64,000 bases of DNA from an uncultured Poribacteria bacterium (GCA_951828385.1 OX639973.1:372001-436000); one strand, 5' to 3'. Shown: positions 1 to 9,030, counted from the stretch's first letter. Numbers and translations are program-made. Notes: generated from the letters alone by a model not told the origin.

Positions 1-355
1 CACGCTCCGCGCTCTCGCCTGTCAGGTTACGTACAACACCTGCTACCATCATCTGAAGTCCACCGCCGGCACTGCTGGTTGATATATAGATGTCAACCCC
101 TTCGTCGCCGCGCTGCGGTTTGAGGATAACGCCATCATCAAGCAGTTTGCGTCCAGCAAGTTCTTCAACTTCCATGACGGCGTTGATAACCCCCGCCGTT
201 ACATCTTCAACGGGTGCCTCAACAGTGGTCGGGGCTTCGCCGCGGACGATGAGTTGATACTCGTCGCCGCGTTTTTCAATCAGAATCGCTTTCGTGGTAG
301 TGCTACCACAATCGGTAGCAAGAATAGAGCGGATGTCCTCCGCTGATTTGTTCAT
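1..355 (-). CDS. GlmL/MutL-family ASKHA protein, 3' end outside the window
   Basis: Translating the minus strand from an ATG at 355 gives about 118 residues running off the left edge. The preceding AGGAGA is a good ribosome binding site and decides the start. Near the N-terminus is the phosphate-1 type motif ILATDCGSTTTKAIL, and further on STSSAGGGLQMM. Both are typical of the MutL/GlmL family, ASKHA-fold ATPases named as accessory proteins of glutamate mutase (methylaspartate mutase). The actual substrate in this organism is unknown. Only the N-terminal part is visible, so length and C-terminal completeness cannot be judged. The next gene upstream on the same strand is a TIM-barrel isomerase about 43 bases away, so the two may be co-transcribed. 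Confidence 0.8.
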   Translation of the reverse strand, partial: MNKSAEDIRSILATDCGSTTTKAILIEKRGDEYQLIVRGEAPTTVEAPVEDVTAGVINAVMEVEELAGRKLLDDGVILKPQRGDEGVDIYISTSSAGGGLQMMVAGVVRNLTGESAER

Positions 356-398
356 CAAATTCGTCTCCTGTAGGACTTACACAATCCACTTGGTAGGT

Positions 399-1190
399 TT
401 AGTACCCCAATTGCCGTAGATACTCCCGATTCACCGTCATCCGTTCTTCATCTGAACGGTCCTCAACTGTGCCAGGACACGCCGTAACCCATCGGTCATA
501 ATTGAGTTTTTCCAATGTCGACATGATACCGGGAAAATCCATAACATTTCCACTGCCGACATCCACCCAATCCACGTCATAAGAGGTGCCCGCTCCGCCT
601 GTATAGCCTGCATAATCCTGAAGATGAACATAGACGAGAACGTCGCTATAACGCTGGATGGACGCAATCGGATCGTAGCCCCAGAGTGCGGAATGCGATA
701 CGTCTATGCATAACTTGCACTTTCGGAGCAGGCTCATATATTTCGCCCAATCGTCAATAGAATCAACAGTGGTGTTCGTGTGGATATGGTAACAGACATC
801 CAACCCGTATTGTGAGGCGTATTCTGCCCACGCTTCGGAGACATCCGCAAGTGCTGCGAGGTCGGAGCTATCGACGGGTCTATCCTGCGGTTTGCCTGCG
901 CCCATGAACATGAAACAGTCGGCTTCAACCGCTGCGGCGAAGTCAATTCTGCGTTTATTGAGTTCCATCTGTTCCAGGTTTTTGTCGATCGGCAGTCCCC
1001 GTGCTGTTACAGCAGCGACGGGCAGGTCAACATTGTCGCAAATCTGTCGGATCCGCTGCGGTGTTCCGACCCAATCTAAGGATTGGCGCATCTCCCAACC
1101 GTCCCACCCCGCGTCTTTGAGTTGGGTCAAGAGTTCTTCAAAATCAGGTTGTTGCCAACGTAAAGTGCTATATCCAAATTTGAAACCCAT
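399..1190 (-). CDS. Sugar phosphate isomerase/epimerase-like TIM-barrel protein
   Basis: 263 residues from the ATG at 1190, chosen because GGAGG lies just upstream; a longer frame to 1244 has no such site. The protein begins MGFKFGYSTLRWQQPD and carries the pattern of the xylose-isomerase-like TIM barrel family (AP endonuclease 2 superfamily): acidic and histidine residues at strand ends such as YHIHTNT, CIDVSHSALWG and VYVHLQDY, which would bind a divalent metal. Members isomerise or epimerise sugars, inositols or keto acids, but the substrate cannot be read from sequence. It is divergent from the Gfo/Idh dehydrogenase at 1382, a pairing common in carbohydrate catabolism. Function within the family is uncertain. 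Confidence 0.85.
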   Translation of the reverse strand: MGFKFGYSTLRWQQPDFEELLTQLKDAGWDGWEMRQSLDWVGTPQRIRQICDNVDLPVAAVTARGLPIDKNLEQMELNKRRIDFAAAVEADCFMFMGAGKPQDRPVDSSDLAALADVSEAWAEYASQYGLDVCYHIHTNTTVDSIDDWAKYMSLLRKCKLCIDVSHSALWGYDPIASIQRYSDVLVYVHLQDYAGYTGGAGTSYDVDWVDVGSGNVMDFPGIMSTLEKLNYDRWVTACPGTVEDRSDEERMTVNREYLRQLGY

Positions 1191-1252
1191 AGTTTTCCTC
1201 CAGTGCGATACGATTTTCGGTTTAGGTGGAAGCTCCACTACCATAAAAAGAT

Positions 1253-1261
1253 ATTATAGCA
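1253..1261 (-). promoter_or_regulatory. Extended -10 promoter element upstream of the TIM-barrel gene
   Basis: On the minus strand the sequence TGCTATAAT lies about 63 bases before the ATG at 1190. It matches a sigma-70 extended -10 box (TG-N-TATAAT) exactly. No strong -35 hexamer is seen at 16-18 bases, which is acceptable for an extended -10 promoter. The same nonamer occurs before the gene at 9777. Confidence 0.45.
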
Positions 1262-1381
1262 CATATTGAAATAAATTGCAGTTTTCAATAGAATAAATTA
1301 CTTGCTATATAACAGAAGGTTTTGATAAACTATAGCAGTAAAACTTAGGGATTTTGAAATACCCATTTTTAAGGAGAACAC

Positions 1382-2347
1382 ATGGATAAAGTGAAACTCG
1401 GTTTTATCGGCACCGGCGGTATGGCGGGCGCGCACATGCGTAACCTCAAAGATAACTTTGAAGACGTTGAATTTTCTGCGATGTGCGACATTTCGGAAGA
1501 CCGCGCGAAGGCACGTGCCGAAGAATACGGTGGAAACGCTTACACCGACTATCGCGTCATGTACGACAAAGAGGACTTGGACGCGGTTTATATCTGCACA
1601 CCGCCGTTTGCACACGGTGAACAGGAACGCATCGCTTGTGAACAAGGCATCGCGATGTTCATTGAGAAGCCGATTCATTCTGAACTCGAACCCGCAATTA
1701 TCATCAATGAAGACGTTGAGCGGAGTGGTGTCATCACGAGTGTTGGTTACCACTGGCGGTATGGCGGCAATGCACAGAATGCGAAGGCCATGCTTGGAGA
1801 GCAACCCCAAATTCTCGGTGCGCTCGGCTACTGGATCGGCGGCATGCCCGGTACACCGTGGTGGCGGGTTCGCGCACAATCCGGCGGACAGCACGTTGAA
1901 CAAACAACGCACATCTTTGATCTCGCACGCTTCCTCGTCGGCAGCGACGGTAAAACCGTACACGGTGTCGCCGCAAGCGGTAGCATGACGCATATTGAAA
2001 ACTACGATGTAGACGACATCAGCATGGTGAACATTGAGTTTAAGAACGGTGCAGTCGCCAATATCGTCTCAAGTTGCGCCATGGAAGGCTTTGGACGTGT
2101 CCATCTTGAAGTGTTCACGCGTGGACTCGTTGTCACTGTCGGTGGTTCAAACGAAGTGAATCGTGGTGGCGAGAAAGAACCGCTGGCCGGCGACGGCGGA
2201 GCAGACCGCGATCGTGTCTTCATTGACGCTGTTAAGAGCGGTGATGGCTCTAAGATTCTATCGCCTTATAGCGATGCGTTGGAAACGCTCCGTATTATGC
2301 TCGCAGCAAGCACGTCTTTCCGTACGGGTAAGGCTATCGACTTATAG
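1382..2347 (+). CDS. Gfo/Idh/MocA family NAD(P)-dependent oxidoreductase
   Basis: 321 residues, with AAGGAG a few bases before the ATG. The N-terminus KLGFIGTGGMAGAHMRNL is the Rossmann GxGxxG dinucleotide-binding motif of the glucose-fructose oxidoreductase/inositol dehydrogenase family. The catalytic region contains FIEKPIHSELE, the family's conserved EKP motif, and a C-terminal alpha/beta substrate domain follows. The typical reaction is oxidation of a hydroxyl on a sugar or inositol. The gene is followed 75 bases later by a TIM-barrel isomerase, so the pair probably acts on the same sugar or cyclitol; that is inference. Length is slightly short of the usual 330-380 residues but no domain seems missing. 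Confidence 0.92.
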   Translation: MDKVKLGFIGTGGMAGAHMRNLKDNFEDVEFSAMCDISEDRAKARAEEYGGNAYTDYRVMYDKEDLDAVYICTPPFAHGEQERIACEQGIAMFIEKPIHSELEPAIIINEDVERSGVITSVGYHWRYGGNAQNAKAMLGEQPQILGALGYWIGGMPGTPWWRVRAQSGGQHVEQTTHIFDLARFLVGSDGKTVHGVAASGSMTHIENYDVDDISMVNIEFKNGAVANIVSSCAMEGFGRVHLEVFTRGLVVTVGGSNEVNRGGEKEPLAGDGGADRDRVFIDAVKSGDGSKILSPYSDALETLRIMLAASTSFRTGKAIDL

Positions 2348-2421
2348 AAAATAACAGGCACGGACGCTTCGTTACGGAAACCCGACGGAGCGTGCCTACT
2401 ACTTTAAAGAAAGAGAGAATT

Positions 2422-3177
2422 ATGCCAATTAATCAATCCATCTGCTTTGGCGGTTTCAGTCGTGGCAGGGACCCCGTAGAGGTTATCAAGAAAGCCGCTG
2501 AAATCGGTTATAAATCTGTTGAGATGCTTCCTGCAGAACACTGGTCAGTCGTCAAGGACCACGGGATGCGTATCGCGATTATCGTAGGGCATTCGTCCCT
2601 GCCGTCCGGCTTGAACGATCCGAGCAACCACGACCGGATCGAGGACGAACTCCTCAAGAACATCGATATCGCCGCAGAAAACGACATCCCCGGACTTATC
2701 TGCTTCTCTGGTAATAGGGAAGGTCGATCGGAAGAAGAGGGACGTGATAACACGATTGCGGGGTTGTCGCGTGTCACCAAATATGCCGAAGAAAAAGAGA
2801 TCAACCTCTGCGTCGAACTTCTGAACAGCAAAGTCAATCATCCGGACTATCAATGCGACACGACGGCGTGGGGCGTTGAAGTCTGCAAAGGTGTCGGTTC
2901 ACCCCGAGCGCAGCTGCTCTACGACATCTACCACATGCAGATTATGGAAGGCGACCTGATCCGTAACATCACGGACTACAGCGATTACATCGGGCATTAT
3001 CACACTGCTGGTAATCCGGGGCGACGCGACCTTGATGACGAGCAGGAAATCTATTATCCCGCAGTGATGCGCGCCATCGTAAACACCGGATACGCGCTCT
3101 ATGTAGGGCACGAATTCGGTCCGAAAGGCGACGCATTCGATGCGATGCAACACGCGTATGATGTATGTAACGTTTAA
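2422..3177 (+). CDS. Xylose-isomerase-like TIM-barrel protein (hydroxypyruvate-isomerase-like)
   Basis: 251 residues from the ATG at 2422, preceded by AAAGAGAG; a GTG at 2392 in the same frame has no better site. The chain is a TIM barrel of the AP-endonuclease-2/xylose isomerase superfamily. Metal-ligand patterns are CVELLNSKVNHPDY, LLYDIYHMQIMEGD, HYHTAGNPGRRDLDD and VGHEFGPKGD, which fit the hydroxypyruvate isomerase (Hyi/OtnI) group well. The usual reaction is interconversion of hydroxypyruvate and tartronate semialdehyde or a related keto-aldose isomerisation. It directly follows the Gfo/Idh dehydrogenase and is probably in its operon. A strong terminator lies just downstream. The exact substrate is uncertain. 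Confidence 0.85.
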   Translation: MPINQSICFGGFSRGRDPVEVIKKAAEIGYKSVEMLPAEHWSVVKDHGMRIAIIVGHSSLPSGLNDPSNHDRIEDELLKNIDIAAENDIPGLICFSGNREGRSEEEGRDNTIAGLSRVTKYAEEKEINLCVELLNSKVNHPDYQCDTTAWGVEVCKGVGSPRAQLLYDIYHMQIMEGDLIRNITDYSDYIGHYHTAGNPGRRDLDDEQEIYYPAVMRAIVNTGYALYVGHEFGPKGDAFDAMQHAYDVCNV

Positions 3178-3197
3178 ACAGGCGTAGTGAAGGTTAT

Positions 3198-3231
3198 AGG
3201 GACAGGTTTCTCTATGCCTGTCCCTTTTTTT
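3198..3231 (+). terminator. Rho-independent terminator after the isomerase gene
   Basis: GGGACAGG (3199-3206) pairs perfectly with CCTGTCCC (3217-3224) around a 10-base loop, followed at once by seven T residues. It ends the dehydrogenase-isomerase transcription unit and separates it from the LamG gene. Confidence 0.85.
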
Positions 3232-3267
3232 AGATTAACAAAATGTCACTCATAGGAGGAAATTGAA

Positions 3268-4080
3268 ATGAGAAACCTAAGTTGGTTCATACTAATTACA
3301 CTCGTAGTGACTGTTTACCTAACATCAGTCGCAAGTGCTGGTCTGAATGACGGTCTACTCATCTATTTGCCTTTTGATGACCGTTCAGGACAAGATGCTG
3401 CCGATGAGAGCGGAAACGGCAACGCTGCTAAACTTATTGAGGGTGCCAAATGGAAACCGAATGACGGTAAGATTGGCGGTGCTGTGGCACTTGATGGTGC
3501 AGGTGCTGCCGTTGAAGACGCGAAAGGTGGAGATTATATCAACGGACTTAAGGCTTTTACCATTTCTGTTTGGGTAAAGTCTGATTCAGTTGGACACGAC
3601 AGAGGTATTATCTTTGCTAAAGACCCTGCTGGCGGCGATGATGTGTTCGGGTTCCGTTACGATGCCGCAAGTTGGTCAACGCCAGGCGGTACGAATCTTA
3701 TCAAGGGCGCAATTACGACAACGGGCGGTGGTCAAGCGTATGAGGGTAAAAGCGATGTGCAAACGACTGAGTGGCAACACCTCGTTTTTACTTGGAAAAG
3801 TGGTGAACAACTGACCCTCTATATTGATGGCGAACTGGATGATGATCCTACACACAATGACGATGGTAAAGAGGGAGAAATCTCTGGTGCCACCAAATTA
3901 CTCATTGGTAAAGGAGCAAAGGATAATAACGGCACATCGTGGCCTGGACTCATAGACGACCTTCGCATCTATGATAGAGCACTGACCGAAGCAGAGATTG
4001 CGGAATTAGCAAGTGGTGTCCTCGCCGTCGAAGCGGACGGCAAGTTAGCAACAACCTGGGCAAACCTCAAACAGAGATAA
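3268..4080 (+). CDS. Secreted LamG/concanavalin A-like domain protein
   Basis: 270 residues with AGGAGG before the ATG. Residues 1-24 form a signal peptide: positive start, hydrophobic LITLVVTVYLTS, and a likely cleavage after ASA. The rest is one LamG-like jellyroll domain (LamGL / Laminin_G_3 type): LLIYLPFDDRSGQDAADESGNGN, then TISVWVKS, WQHLVFTWKSGEQLTLYIDGEL and LIGKGAKD, ending with IDDLRIYDRALTEAEI. Such domains bind glycans and are exported to the periplasm or cell surface. There is no catalytic domain. A short tail follows the domain. Its ligand is unknown; the neighbouring sugar genes fit a carbohydrate role but do not prove it. Confidence 0.88.
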   Translation: MRNLSWFILITLVVTVYLTSVASAGLNDGLLIYLPFDDRSGQDAADESGNGNAAKLIEGAKWKPNDGKIGGAVALDGAGAAVEDAKGGDYINGLKAFTISVWVKSDSVGHDRGIIFAKDPAGGDDVFGFRYDAASWSTPGGTNLIKGAITTTGGGQAYEGKSDVQTTEWQHLVFTWKSGEQLTLYIDGELDDDPTHNDDGKEGEISGATKLLIGKGAKDNNGTSWPGLIDDLRIYDRALTEAEIAELASGVLAVEADGKLATTWANLKQR

Positions 4081-4132
4081 GCACTCAGCCATCAGCGAAG
4101 TGGTATGCCTTAGTACCTATCGCGTACAAACG

Positions 4133-4161
4133 GGTAGGCGTGTCTCCTAAGCGCGCCTACC
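4133..4161. repeat. Intergenic palindrome of the TAGGCG type
   Basis: GGTAGGCG (4133-4140) pairs with CGCCTACC (4154-4161), with a further wobble and G-C pair toward the loop. There is no T tract. A sequence-related hairpin lies at 39518-39545, so this seems to be a dispersed REP-like repeat rather than a dedicated terminator. Confidence 0.55.
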
Positions 4162-4184
4162 AAACCCACAAATTGGAAAACATT

Positions 4185-4586
4185 ATGCAAACCTTCTATG
4201 AAAACCCTCCTGCAGGTGAGACATCGTTTCGGCACGCTATAAAACAAGAACTCGCGAGTCTCCATAAAGAAGTTAAGAACCTCTCGGTCGAAGATAGCGA
4301 ATTTTATCCCGCCCCGGAATTAGTCTACAATGATGCGCTCTTTCTTCTGGAGATGCTTCATCATTCCGGTATCCCGACACCAGACATCCGCTGGTCAGAA
4401 GACGACAGTCTGAATCTTACATGGCACCCTGAAGCGGGTGTAGCGACTTTAGAAATATACGGCAATGGGCTTGTCATCTATAACGCCTGTCTTGAAGATG
4501 AGCGTCCAGACGAAGTATCTTTCACCTTGACAGACACTATAAGTTTACAGGATTGCCTCGTAAAACTCAACCGCCTTTTTCGGTAA
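4185..4586 (+). CDS. Small conserved protein of unknown function, paralog 1 of 3 in the island
   Basis: About 133 residues from the ATG at 4185; an in-frame GTG at 4140 lies inside the palindrome above and is less likely. I do not recognise a named family. It is acidic, with a helical N-terminal half (ASLHKEVKNL) and a C-terminal half rich in beta strands. The block YNDALFLLEMLHHSGIPTPD, then W..D.S, then LEIYGNGLVIYNA is shared with the proteins at 10592 and 11733, so the three are paralogs. This copy sits 57 bases before hsdR, as the third copy sits just before hsdM. It might be an accessory or regulatory partner of the R-M genes, but that rests on position only. Confidence 0.7.
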   Translation: MQTFYENPPAGETSFRHAIKQELASLHKEVKNLSVEDSEFYPAPELVYNDALFLLEMLHHSGIPTPDIRWSEDDSLNLTWHPEAGVATLEIYGNGLVIYNACLEDERPDEVSFTLTDTISLQDCLVKLNRLFR

Positions 4587-4643
4587 CACTGTTATTTATG
4601 ACACGCCACGCTCAACGAAATTAGAAAGAAAATTCACCTTACT

Positions 4644-7055
4644 ATGCCCCCTGAACAGAGAGCCAGACGCAACATAGATAGTAAACTTGAAGCATCTGGC
4701 TGGCACATCCAAAATTATGCTGAAAGTGATACAGATGCTGCATTAGGTGTAGCTGTACGTGAGTATCGGTTGAGAGCAGATCAGCGGGCGGATTATCTCC
4801 TCTTTATCGGTGGCGTTGCAGTTGGGGTTATTGAAGCCAAACCAGAAGGAACGACGCTTAGTGGTGCCCTCCAACAGGCAGAACGGTATCGAGCAAGTTT
4901 ACCAGATGATTTGCCAAACCTTCCCAGATTTCCTTTTTCCTATGCATCAACGGGGGTTGAGACATACTTTCGGGATATTCGGGATCCTGATTCTCGTTCA
5001 CGGCAGATATTTACATTTCATACACCAGATTCTCTCTTGCGTCAAGGTAATGAGTTAACCACACTTCGCGAAAACCTCAAGGACGATTTACCAGCGTTAG
5101 GAAGAGGTTCGCTGAGAGATTGCCAATTTGAGGCGATAACCAATCTTGAAGAATCATTGGCAGAATCACACCAGCGTGCTTTAATCCAGATGGCAACCGG
5201 AAGCGGAAAGACCCATGCTGCCGTAAACAGCGTCTATCGTCTCATCAAATTTGGCAGAGTTAAACGCGTTCTTTTTCTGGTAGATCGCCGCAACCTGGGC
5301 AGACAAACTCTTAGCGAGTTTCAGTCTTACACGACTCCCGATGACGGTAGAAAATTCACGGACCTTTACAACGTTGAACATCTCTCCAGCAACGTTATCA
5401 ACGAAGCAAATTCGGTCTGCATTACAACCATTCAGCGTCTCTACTCCATGCTAAAAGGCGAAACTGACTATGAAAGAGATACTGAGGAGGTTTCTGCATT
5501 TGAAAATGAAGACAAACAAAAAGTAGAAGTTATCTATAATCCAAAAATCCCTATTGATACCTTTGACATTATCATCATAGATGAATGCCATCGCTCTATC
5601 TACGGCAAATGGAGGCAGGTACTCGAATACTTCGATGCATTCATTATCGGACTTACCGCAACACCCTATAGACAAACGCTCGCTTTTTTCGATCACAATC
5701 TCGTTTATGAATACCGCCACGAGCAAGCTATTGCGGATAATGTAAATGTCGGTTACTATGTCTATCGGATTAAAACTGAAATCACACAAAGCGGGAGTAG
5801 TCTCGAAGCAGGTAGTTATATCGCAAGACGCGATAGACAAAGTCGGCGACTTAACTGGGATGAATTGGATGCTGATGTTGAATATACAGAAAATCAGTTA
5901 GATCGCGATGTTGTTGCTATAAATCAAATCCGTACAGTCATCCAAACCTTCAAGGATAAACTTTTCACCGATCTCTTTCCAAGTAGGCAAACCGTTCCTA
6001 AAACACTTATCTTTGCGAAAGATGATTCTCACGCCGAAGATATTGTTCATATTGTGCGGGATGTATTTGCCAAAGGCGACGATTTCTGCCAAAAGATTAC
6101 CTATCAGAGCGATAAACCGGAGGAACTCATCAAAAGATTTCGCACACAATTAAATCCGCGAATCGCTGTCAGTGTTGACATGATTTCTACCGGCACAGAT
6201 ATAAAACCTCTTGAGTGTCTTCTCTTTATGCGTGCTGTCCGATCAAGTGGTTACTTTGAACAAATGATTGGACGCGGCGTGCGTACGATCAGTCCCGACG
6301 ATCTGAAAACTGTCACCGGCGATGCGACTACCAAAACGCATTTTTTCATCGTTGATGCTGTCGGTGTCTGCGAATCCGTAAAAACCGATTCACAATCACG
6401 CCCTGGAGAACCCCCCTCCACTGATCCAATTGAACCTTCAAAAAGAAATACTGGCCAACTAATTGATGATATTAGTGAAGATCACGTTCTTGATACTGGA
6501 CTTGAGACTCAAAGTTTCACACAAGTGGCTACAGTCATTCACGCCTTTAAACAGTTTATTGATCAAAACATAGACGAATTAACAGCGTTACAAATTTTGT
6601 GTAAACGTCCAGGGGCGCAAGGGACGTTGAACGAAAACAACTTGAAGGAACTGGAAGAAGCATTGCAGCAACATTCAAGTAGTCTGAGTCGCGAGTCATT
6701 ATGGTTGGTTTATAAAAACCGGTCTTCAGAGAGGGTTCAAGGAGGGACGGAACAACGTACTGACCTCATATCCCTCTTGCGATTTGCTATGGGGTATAAT
6801 CTTTTCCTGGAGCCATTTAGTGCAACTGTCAACCGAAATTTTGAAGAATGGTTAGATGGTAAAGATTTTAGCGTAGAGCAACGTGAATGGCTTGAGATGG
6901 TACGCGATCATATTGCCACCTCGCTTGATATTCAGATGTCTGATTTTGAATTAGCTCCCTTTGCTGAACTCGGAAACGGCGCGAAAGTTTACGAACTCTT
7001 CGGTGATGCGTTAGACAACATGCTAACGGATCTCACAAAAAAATTGGTCTCTTAA
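4644..7055 (+). CDS. hsdR: Type I restriction endonuclease, R (translocase/nuclease) subunit
   Basis: 803 residues. HsdR joins HsdM and HsdS to cut unmodified foreign DNA after ATP-driven translocation. The N-terminal PD-(D/E)XK nuclease shows D50 and the pair E64-x-K66 in VGVIEAKPEG. Helicase motifs follow in order: Walker A MATGSGKT at 183-190, DECH at 313-316, GLTATP at 336-341, a motif V-like SVDMISTGTDI near 510-520 and motif VI QMIGRGVR at 540-547. The length and motif order fit the EcoEI-like HsdR group, and the gene appears intact. Its partners are hsdS at 7615 and hsdM at 12164 on the same strand. The order R-S-M with several inserted small genes is unusual. Confidence 0.93.
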   Translation: MPPEQRARRNIDSKLEASGWHIQNYAESDTDAALGVAVREYRLRADQRADYLLFIGGVAVGVIEAKPEGTTLSGALQQAERYRASLPDDLPNLPRFPFSYASTGVETYFRDIRDPDSRSRQIFTFHTPDSLLRQGNELTTLRENLKDDLPALGRGSLRDCQFEAITNLEESLAESHQRALIQMATGSGKTHAAVNSVYRLIKFGRVKRVLFLVDRRNLGRQTLSEFQSYTTPDDGRKFTDLYNVEHLSSNVINEANSVCITTIQRLYSMLKGETDYERDTEEVSAFENEDKQKVEVIYNPKIPIDTFDIIIIDECHRSIYGKWRQVLEYFDAFIIGLTATPYRQTLAFFDHNLVYEYRHEQAIADNVNVGYYVYRIKTEITQSGSSLEAGSYIARRDRQSRRLNWDELDADVEYTENQLDRDVVAINQIRTVIQTFKDKLFTDLFPSRQTVPKTLIFAKDDSHAEDIVHIVRDVFAKGDDFCQKITYQSDKPEELIKRFRTQLNPRIAVSVDMISTGTDIKPLECLLFMRAVRSSGYFEQMIGRGVRTISPDDLKTVTGDATTKTHFFIVDAVGVCESVKTDSQSRPGEPPSTDPIEPSKRNTGQLIDDISEDHVLDTGLETQSFTQVATVIHAFKQFIDQNIDELTALQILCKRPGAQGTLNENNLKELEEALQQHSSSLSRESLWLVYKNRSSERVQGGTEQRTDLISLLRFAMGYNLFLEPFSATVNRNFEEWLDGKDFSVEQREWLEMVRDHIATSLDIQMSDFELAPFAELGNGAKVYELFGDALDNMLTDLTKKLVS

Positions 7056-7079
7056 TATCACCGCTGCAGGAGTGACTCT

Positions 7080-7168
7080 GGTCGCGATTAAAGCGCAGAA
7101 CTATTGTAGCATAACCTGTTAGGTTGTGTATTGTAGAAGCAACCCCCGGTCGCGATTAAGAGGGTTGC
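7080..7168. repeat. Short direct repeat and hairpin after hsdR
   Basis: The 12-mer GGTCGCGATTAA occurs at 7080-7091 and again at 7148-7159. The second copy lies in the loop of an imperfect stem formed by GCAACCC (7139-7145) and GGGTTGC (7162-7168). No gene is seen between 7056 and 7273. The hairpin could end hsdR transcription but has no T tract. Confidence 0.45.
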
Positions 7169-7303
7169 ATCTCAAGTCAGCTTTGTGTTAAACTTTATAA
7201 TGATTTTCCGCCAAAGGTCTTATGATTTGCTCCGATTTTAAAATAGGACAATACGCTAAAGAGGTATCCGTAAATGCCAAACCCAAAAAAGTAATCGGAA
7301 TCA

Positions 7304-7594
7304 TTGACTCGGAAGATCACTGAATGGATGCGTTTTATGAAAGATGAACGCGGTGAACCTTTGGTACGCGCTTTAAGTGAGGGTACAAGGAAGATGCGTC
7401 AAGAAATGGAAAACCTCAGTCTATCGGCACCCAATCATGAAACGGCTCAACGGACCAGCGTCACACTCTATAATCACTTTGAAGAGCGATTGGCACCACA
7501 CGCAGCGTATACCACTACATTTAAGCCCGAAATACCGCCTGAACAAGGCAGCGTAAAAAAAAACACTGCGTTCCATCGACGAGCGTCTCGCTAA
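7304..7594 (+). CDS. Small helical protein, probably frame-disrupted at both ends
   Basis: The open frame gives 96 residues from a TTG at 7304. The family is not recognised. Much of it is helical and charged (EWMRFMKDERGEPLVRAL and MRQEMENL). Two oddities suggest the native gene is 7274-7604. First, an ATG at 7274 behind AGAGG is separated from this frame only by a TAA at 7292-7294. Second, the frame crosses a run of nine A residues at 7555-7563. With eight A residues it would end TLRSIDERLAKIE and stop at 7604, in a charged helix like the rest and ten bases before the hsdS start. This may be a mutation, transcriptional slippage or an assembly error. Position between hsdR and hsdS suggests it belongs to the R-M operon. 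Confidence 0.5.
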   Translation: MTRKITEWMRFMKDERGEPLVRALSEGTRKMRQEMENLSLSAPNHETAQRTSVTLYNHFEERLAPHAAYTTTFKPEIPPEQGSVKKNTAFHRRASR

Positions 7595-7614
7595 AATCGA
7601 ATAAAAAGGAACAG

Positions 7615-9030
7615 ATGAGTAAAATGAATCCAATGGATTTGCCTCTGAATTGGCGGATCGTCAGATTTGCGGAGGTAACTACGTTTACCAAGAAACCAAA
7701 AGGCTTACGATATTCAGAGTATAACGAAGTCCCGTTTGTGCCGATGAATTTGATTCCAATTGCCAAGTTATATTCTAAGGAATTTAACCTCAAATCAACT
7801 GATGAACTCAGCAGCGGAACTTACTTTGAACCCGGGGATATTCTTCTGGCAAAAATTACACCGTCTTTTGAAAACGGTAAACAGTGTATTATTCAAGAAT
7901 TGCCAACGCCATTTGGTATTGCGACGACTGAAGTAATTCCAATTCGTGAAGTTAAAGGTGTCAGTGACAAATTTTATCTTTTCTATTATTTGTTAGTTCC
8001 TGACATCCGCGCTTTGCTTGCGGCAAGAATGAAAGGAACAACCGGAAGACTGCGATTAGGGACAGAAGCACTTGCCAACTTGGAAGTCCCGCTTCCGCCG
8101 CTGGCAGAACAACGCCGTATCGTAGCGAAGTTAGAGGTGCTGTTTACACAATTAGATGCAGCCGTTGATAGCCTCAAAAAAGCACAAGTGCAGTTGCATC
8201 GGTATCGTCAATCAATCCTCAAAGCTGCGTTTGACGGTGAATTGACAAGAGAGGGGAACAAAGGACATTCAGACACTTGGGAACGTATGAAACTGAGTGA
8301 ATTCATCACGCTTGAGAGTGGTTCGCGCCCAAAGGGCGGAGTCCGGGGTATTCTTGAAGGAGTACCGAGTCTCGGCGGCGAACATTTAAATAACGAAGGT
8401 AGTTTTAGGTTTAAAAAAATAAAATATGTTCCCGAAGATTTTTTTAAATCACTAAATAAAGGGAAGATTTATCCAAATGATATTATCGTTGTGAAAGATG
8501 GCGCAACAACAGGAAAAACAAGTTTTGTTGATAACAATTTTCCACATAAAGATGCTGCAGTTAATGAACATCTGTTTATTGTACGGGTAAATCCAAAGGT
8601 TGCTTTTCCAAAATTCGTGTTTTATCATCTCTTTAGCAGCAAAGGGCAGCAACAGATTCTCTCAGATTTTCGCGGGGCTACTGTTGGTGGGATTTCTCGT
8701 CGTTTTCCATTAAAGGTTGATATTCCAATTCCACCACTTCCTAAGCAAGAACAAATCGTTTCTGAACTTGAGCGGCACCTTTCAGTCGCTGATAAGGCAG
8801 AGGTAACTATTGATGCCGAACTTAAACGCGCGGAACGTTTGCAGCAGTCTATTCTCAAGCAGGCGTTCTCTGGTAAACTTGTGCCACAAGACCCGAACGA
8901 TGAACCGGCAAGTATCTTGTTAGAGAAAATCCGAGACGAGAAAGAACATCAACAATCCAAACGAAAGAAGACTACACCCAAATCGAAAACAACCGTTTCA
9001 GCAAAACAGATGTTGCTTCCACTCAACTAA
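7615..9030 (+). CDS. hsdS: Type I restriction enzyme specificity subunit
   Basis: 471 residues starting ATG behind AAAAGGAACAG. HsdS selects the DNA target for the type I complex. Two target recognition domains are visible: about residues 9-155 (ending with the typical LANLEVPLPPLAEQRRIVAKLE) and about 222-370 (ending with DIPIPPLPKQEQIVSELE). Each is followed by a long helix, the conserved spacer regions (AVDSLKKAQVQLHRYRQSIL near 190 and ELKRAERLQQSILKQAFSGKL near 400), the standard two-half layout. A lysine-rich tail follows. It lies with hsdR and hsdM on the + strand and is followed 12 bases later by two small antitoxin-like genes. It appears intact. Confidence 0.92.
   Translation: MSKMNPMDLPLNWRIVRFAEVTTFTKKPKGLRYSEYNEVPFVPMNLIPIAKLYSKEFNLKSTDELSSGTYFEPGDILLAKITPSFENGKQCIIQELPTPFGIATTEVIPIREVKGVSDKFYLFYYLLVPDIRALLAARMKGTTGRLRLGTEALANLEVPLPPLAEQRRIVAKLEVLFTQLDAAVDSLKKAQVQLHRYRQSILKAAFDGELTREGNKGHSDTWERMKLSEFITLESGSRPKGGVRGILEGVPSLGGEHLNNEGSFRFKKIKYVPEDFFKSLNKGKIYPNDIIVVKDGATTGKTSFVDNNFPHKDAAVNEHLFIVRVNPKVAFPKFVFYHLFSSKGQQQILSDFRGATVGGISRRFPLKVDIPIPPLPKQEQIVSELERHLSVADKAEVTIDAELKRAERLQQSILKQAFSGKLVPQDPNDEPASILLEKIRDEKEHQQSKRKKTTPKSKTTVSAKQMLLPLN

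Noticed and set aside
2345-2400. Possible terminator between the dehydrogenase and isomerase genes
   Set aside because: Only seven outer bases pair well and there is no T tract; it looks like a decayed dispersed repeat and the two genes are probably co-transcribed.
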